The notes beneath the pieces were generated by a model. It did not search any database. It saw only the letters and a program-made list of their open reading frames with translations, and was not told where the DNA came from. This document shows positions 62,922-64,000 of a stretch of DNA of 64,000 nt, piece after piece (the first letter of the stretch is position 1; the number at the start of each line of letters is the position of its first letter). The stretch covers positions 1 to 64,000 of the forward strand of contig URZY01000007.1 in the NCBI GenBank assembly GCA_900552495.1, read 5' to 3'. The position numbers and the translations under genes were made by a program. Source of the DNA: an uncultured Mycoplasmatota bacterium. Its GTDB lineage: Bacteria; Bacillota_I; Bacilli_A; RF39; UBA660.

Positions 62922-64000
62922 TTATGCTGCCACTGTTGTTGGTGGAACTGGCGTATTTACCAACACCTTTCCTTGTTCTGCCGATGCTGGTGTTTGCATT
63001 GCTTGATTCATCGTGCTAACTTGATTATACAAGGCTTGTGCCTCTTGAGTTTTTCCCTCTTTATACAAAGTACTAGCCTGTTCCATCATTCCTTCAATTT
63101 GTTTTTGTTTATTATCTTCGGTTGGTGCCAACAAGCCACTAGTCATTAATGTTTGTTCATCAGCAACTACCGTCTGGGCTGAATTAGATACTGCACTATT
63201 TCCAAAGAAACCTTTTGCAGACATTAAAGCTTTCTGCGTTTCTCTAGAACCACTTAACTTTCCAAATTGTACCCCAGTTACCAAAATAGCCTTAGGAGCT
63301 AAAGCATCTCCTTTATTAAATCTTAAAACATCACCATTACTTGAATCGACTACTAATGCTGTATTTTCACTAACTGCTTTAGTCTCTTCTCCGGTAGAAT
63401 TTACAACTGCTTCAGTCGAAGCCACTGGTGTTACTCCCTCATCTATTGGGGATAAAGCAAAAGGTGCACTAGCACTTTCTGAAACAGCAGTATCAACAAC
63501 TTGTGCAGCCGAAGGCACATCATTAGGTAAAGCCGTGCTTTCACCTTGGGTTGAAACTACTTCTTTTGCCTGTTCTACTGCTGGTGCTGCAGTAATTTCT
63601 GGAACAACAGCATTTGATGTTTCTACTTTTTCAGTAGATGGAGTTTCCTCAGAAACAACTGTGGATGAATTAGTTGATAAAGCATTATCTATAGTCTTAG
63701 ACTCAACTGCACTATTATCAGTTAAAGCAGTAGCCTCGGCAACTGGACCTGGAGCAACATCCGCTTTCTCTAAACTACTTTCTTCTTTTAAAGGTTCTAA
63801 ACTATTTGTTTCAGGAACAACATTTTGAACAACTGGTGCCTCTTCCACTTTTCCCGCTATCTCAGTTGGACTTTTAGTATCAGATTGAATTGTTGCTTCA
63901 TCAACTACTGAACCTGTATTGTTTGACGCTACCACATCAGCTTTTTCCATTGGAGCATTCTCTAAATCCGGCGTTATCGAATCTTCACCTAGAATTTGTT
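62922..64000 (-). CDS. Low-complexity Ala/Val/Thr/Glu-rich protein, partial
   Basis: The frame stays open to the window edge, so the true start lies beyond 64000; an internal Met at 63950 is not the start. At least 358 residues are visible, mostly disordered and rich in Ala, Val, Thr, Ser and Glu, with a more ordered end: 'VTGVQFGKLSGSRETQKALM' and a helix pair 'GMMEQASTLYKEGKTQEAQALYNQV' of TPR-like character. No signal or anchor is visible. Role unknown. Confidence 0.6.
   Translation of the reverse strand, partial: QILGEDSITPDLENAPMEKADVVASNNTGSVVDEATIQSDTKSPTEIAGKVEEAPVVQNVVPETNSLEPLKEESSLEKADVAPGPVAEATALTDNSAVESKTIDNALSTNSSTVVSEETPSTEKVETSNAVVPEITAAPAVEQAKEVVSTQGESTALPNDVPSAAQVVDTAVSESASAPFALSPIDEGVTPVASTEAVVNSTGEETKAVSENTALVVDSSNGDVLRFNKGDALAPKAILVTGVQFGKLSGSRETQKALMSAKGFFGNSAVSNSAQTVVADEQTLMTSGLLAPTEDNKQKQIEGMMEQASTLYKEGKTQEAQALYNQVSTMNQAMQTPASAEQGKVLVNTPVPPTTVAA

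Overview
The window is AT-rich (low GC) chromosomal DNA from an endospore-related, Gram-positive Firmicutes-type bacterium, most likely an uncultured gut lineage near Erysipelotrichia/Mollicutes or Clostridia. The evidence is the low GC, sigma-A promoters of the TTGACA-N17-TATAAT type, strong AGGAGG or GGTGATAAT ribosome sites, peptidoglycan genes (Ddl, MurF), two CotF-like spore coat proteins and a Tn4451-type element. The standard bacterial code fits: long frames are open and Trp is read from TGG. Most chromosomal genes lie on the minus strand. No rRNA and no CRISPR array were seen.

Layout: 0.1-7.1 kb holds a NagZ-like GH3 enzyme, an RluA-type pseudouridine synthase, a zinc-ribbon membrane protein, a HAD pseudoenzyme, a PAP2 phosphatase, Pgi and two spore coat-like proteins. 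7.2-14.8 kb is one giant cyclic beta-1,2-glucan synthase-like gene. 14.9-16.5 kb carries tRNAs Ser, Glu, Asn, Ile (minus) and Lys (plus). 16.5-29.8 kb holds an acyltransferase, a degenerate Fic-like protein, a hydrolase-MurF-Ddl operon, a polytopic membrane protein, a NatAB-like ABC exporter, an EamA transporter, pyrH with an attenuator-like leader, and an HtrA protease. tRNA-Cys and tRNA-Gly follow at 29.9-30.1 kb.

About 30.14-42.44 kb is a mobilizable element of the Tn4451 kind. It has a large serine recombinase, a TnpV homologue, a MobC-like ribbon-helix-helix protein and a frame-shifted MobV-type relaxase preceded by a structured leader RNA. Its cargo includes two zinc-ribbon membrane or glycine-zipper proteins, a small XRE regulator, a 1205-residue nuclease-STAND-like NTPase that looks like an anti-phage protein, and an XRE-VanZ fusion with a membrane partner. 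This is the best candidate for an undescribed system.

42.4-45.2 kb is a copper operon (CsoR, CopZ, CopA) with a clear CsoR operator inside its promoter. 45.3-57.2 kb holds GNAT and Nudix enzymes, an XRE regulator, a tandem HD-domain protein, membrane-anchored proteins, a GH13 amylase, an ABC-F ATPase, a kinase-like protein and an OapA-like membrane protein. At 57.2-57.85 kb there is a roughly 620-nt gene for a structured RNA with a perfect promoter and terminator. Its size and its place directly upstream of the OapA-like gene mark it as a probable OLE RNA.

57.9-64 kb holds two membrane-anchored HExxH proteins, a glucosaminidase, a Fic toxin with its antitoxin, a Nudix hydrolase, a tail-anchored protein and a low-complexity protein that runs off the right edge.
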